Below, piece by piece: positions 63,851-64,000 of a stretch of DNA of 64,000 nucleotides. The notes beneath the pieces were generated by a model. It saw nothing but the letters and a program-made list of their open reading frames with translations, had not been told where the DNA came from and ran no database searches. The position numbers and the translations under genes were made by a program. The stretch is taken from NCBI GenBank assembly GCA_016271365.2, contig CM057454.1:700057501-700121500 (forward strand), in the 5' to 3' direction. The stretch comes from Neoceratodus forsteri. Lineage: Eukaryota; Chordata; Ceratodontiformes; Ceratodontidae. How positions within the stretch are numbered: position 1 is the first letter of the stretch; each line of letters starts with the position of its first letter.

Positions 63851-64000
63851 TGGAGCTGTGAACACACCTCAGTATTTAGAAAAAGAAATACTTACTGCTA
63901 AATTAAATTATCACTAAAGGAGCAGCTGGTCTATGGTGGGCTTGAGGAAGTAGCAGGTAGGGGTGGATCAGGAAGGCTGGGGAGTTGGAGTCAAAAGCAC
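63851..64000. other. unassigned flank
   Basis: No feature is recognised in the last 150 bases. Confidence 0.4.

Noticed and set aside
1..64000. Any host protein-coding gene
   Set aside because: Every frame with recognisable domains belongs to a transposable element; remaining frames are short and without motifs. A diverged host exon could still be hidden in the unassigned stretches.

Overview
The window looks like gene-free, transposon-saturated nuclear DNA from a vertebrate with a large genome. The mix suggests a non-mammalian tetrapod, for example a caecilian-type amphibian or a non-avian reptile. It contains two tyrosine-recombinase retrotransposons of different types (DIRS and Ngaro), several CR1 and L2-type LINEs, L1/Tx1-type LINEs, a MIR-like SINE, a Penelope-like tail, and hAT and Tigger DNA transposons. 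That placement is inference; no host gene, rRNA or tRNA gene was recognised to fix the species. Nearly every coding stretch is a broken transposon gene.

Layout. 1-2.1 kb: an AT-rich fold-back repeat, a tRNA-derived SINE and unassigned DNA. 2.1-4.7 kb: a fold-back DNA element with a roughly 365-bp-arm palindrome and a 41-bp minisatellite that appears to have grown out of one arm; it probably sits in the 3' end of an L2. 5.7-7.1 kb: L2 reverse transcriptase relic. 7.9-10.1 kb: CR1 with an SGNH-esterase ORF1 and an endonuclease. 10.1-11.2 kb: a 594-bp tandem duplication. 11.3-15.1 kb: an almost complete but broken L2 whose ORF opens with an NPGP (2A-like) motif.

15.4-26.4 kb: one CR1 split twice, first by a 5'-truncated L1/Tx1-type LINE (17308-19267, 12-bp target duplication) and then by a structurally complete DIRS element on the minus strand (19629-25322, with both terminal repeats and the internal complementary region). 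27.4-38.6 kb: an L2/Rex-like LINE on the minus strand, split by a 10.3-kb hAT transposon (27960-38248) with 17-bp terminal inverted repeats and an 8-bp target duplication. Its broken transposase resembles the vertebrate CGG-repeat-binding protein CGGBP1, and its two ends are rich in CGG/CCGG motifs. This is the most interesting item in the window.

38.6-48.6 kb: a diverged satellite relic, a MIR-like SINE, L2 and CR1 tails, an internally deleted Tigger element, an unclassified minus-strand LINE, a second copy of the tRNA-SINE and a Penelope-like tail. 49.8-59.1 kb: a Ngaro element (gag, RT, RNase H, tyrosine recombinase, SGNH hydrolase, repeated 3' terminus) carrying a second L1/Tx1-type insertion (17-bp target duplication) and an L2 insertion. 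59.1-64.0 kb: a LINE 3' end shared with 41.3 kb, a LINE reverse transcriptase relic, and an L2 that has lost its whole reverse transcriptase by internal deletion.

The elements act as a stratigraphy: older LINEs (CR1, L2/Rex, Ngaro) host younger insertions (L1/Tx1, DIRS, hAT, L2). None looks able to make all its proteins, because every pol-type gene carries frameshifts or stops.
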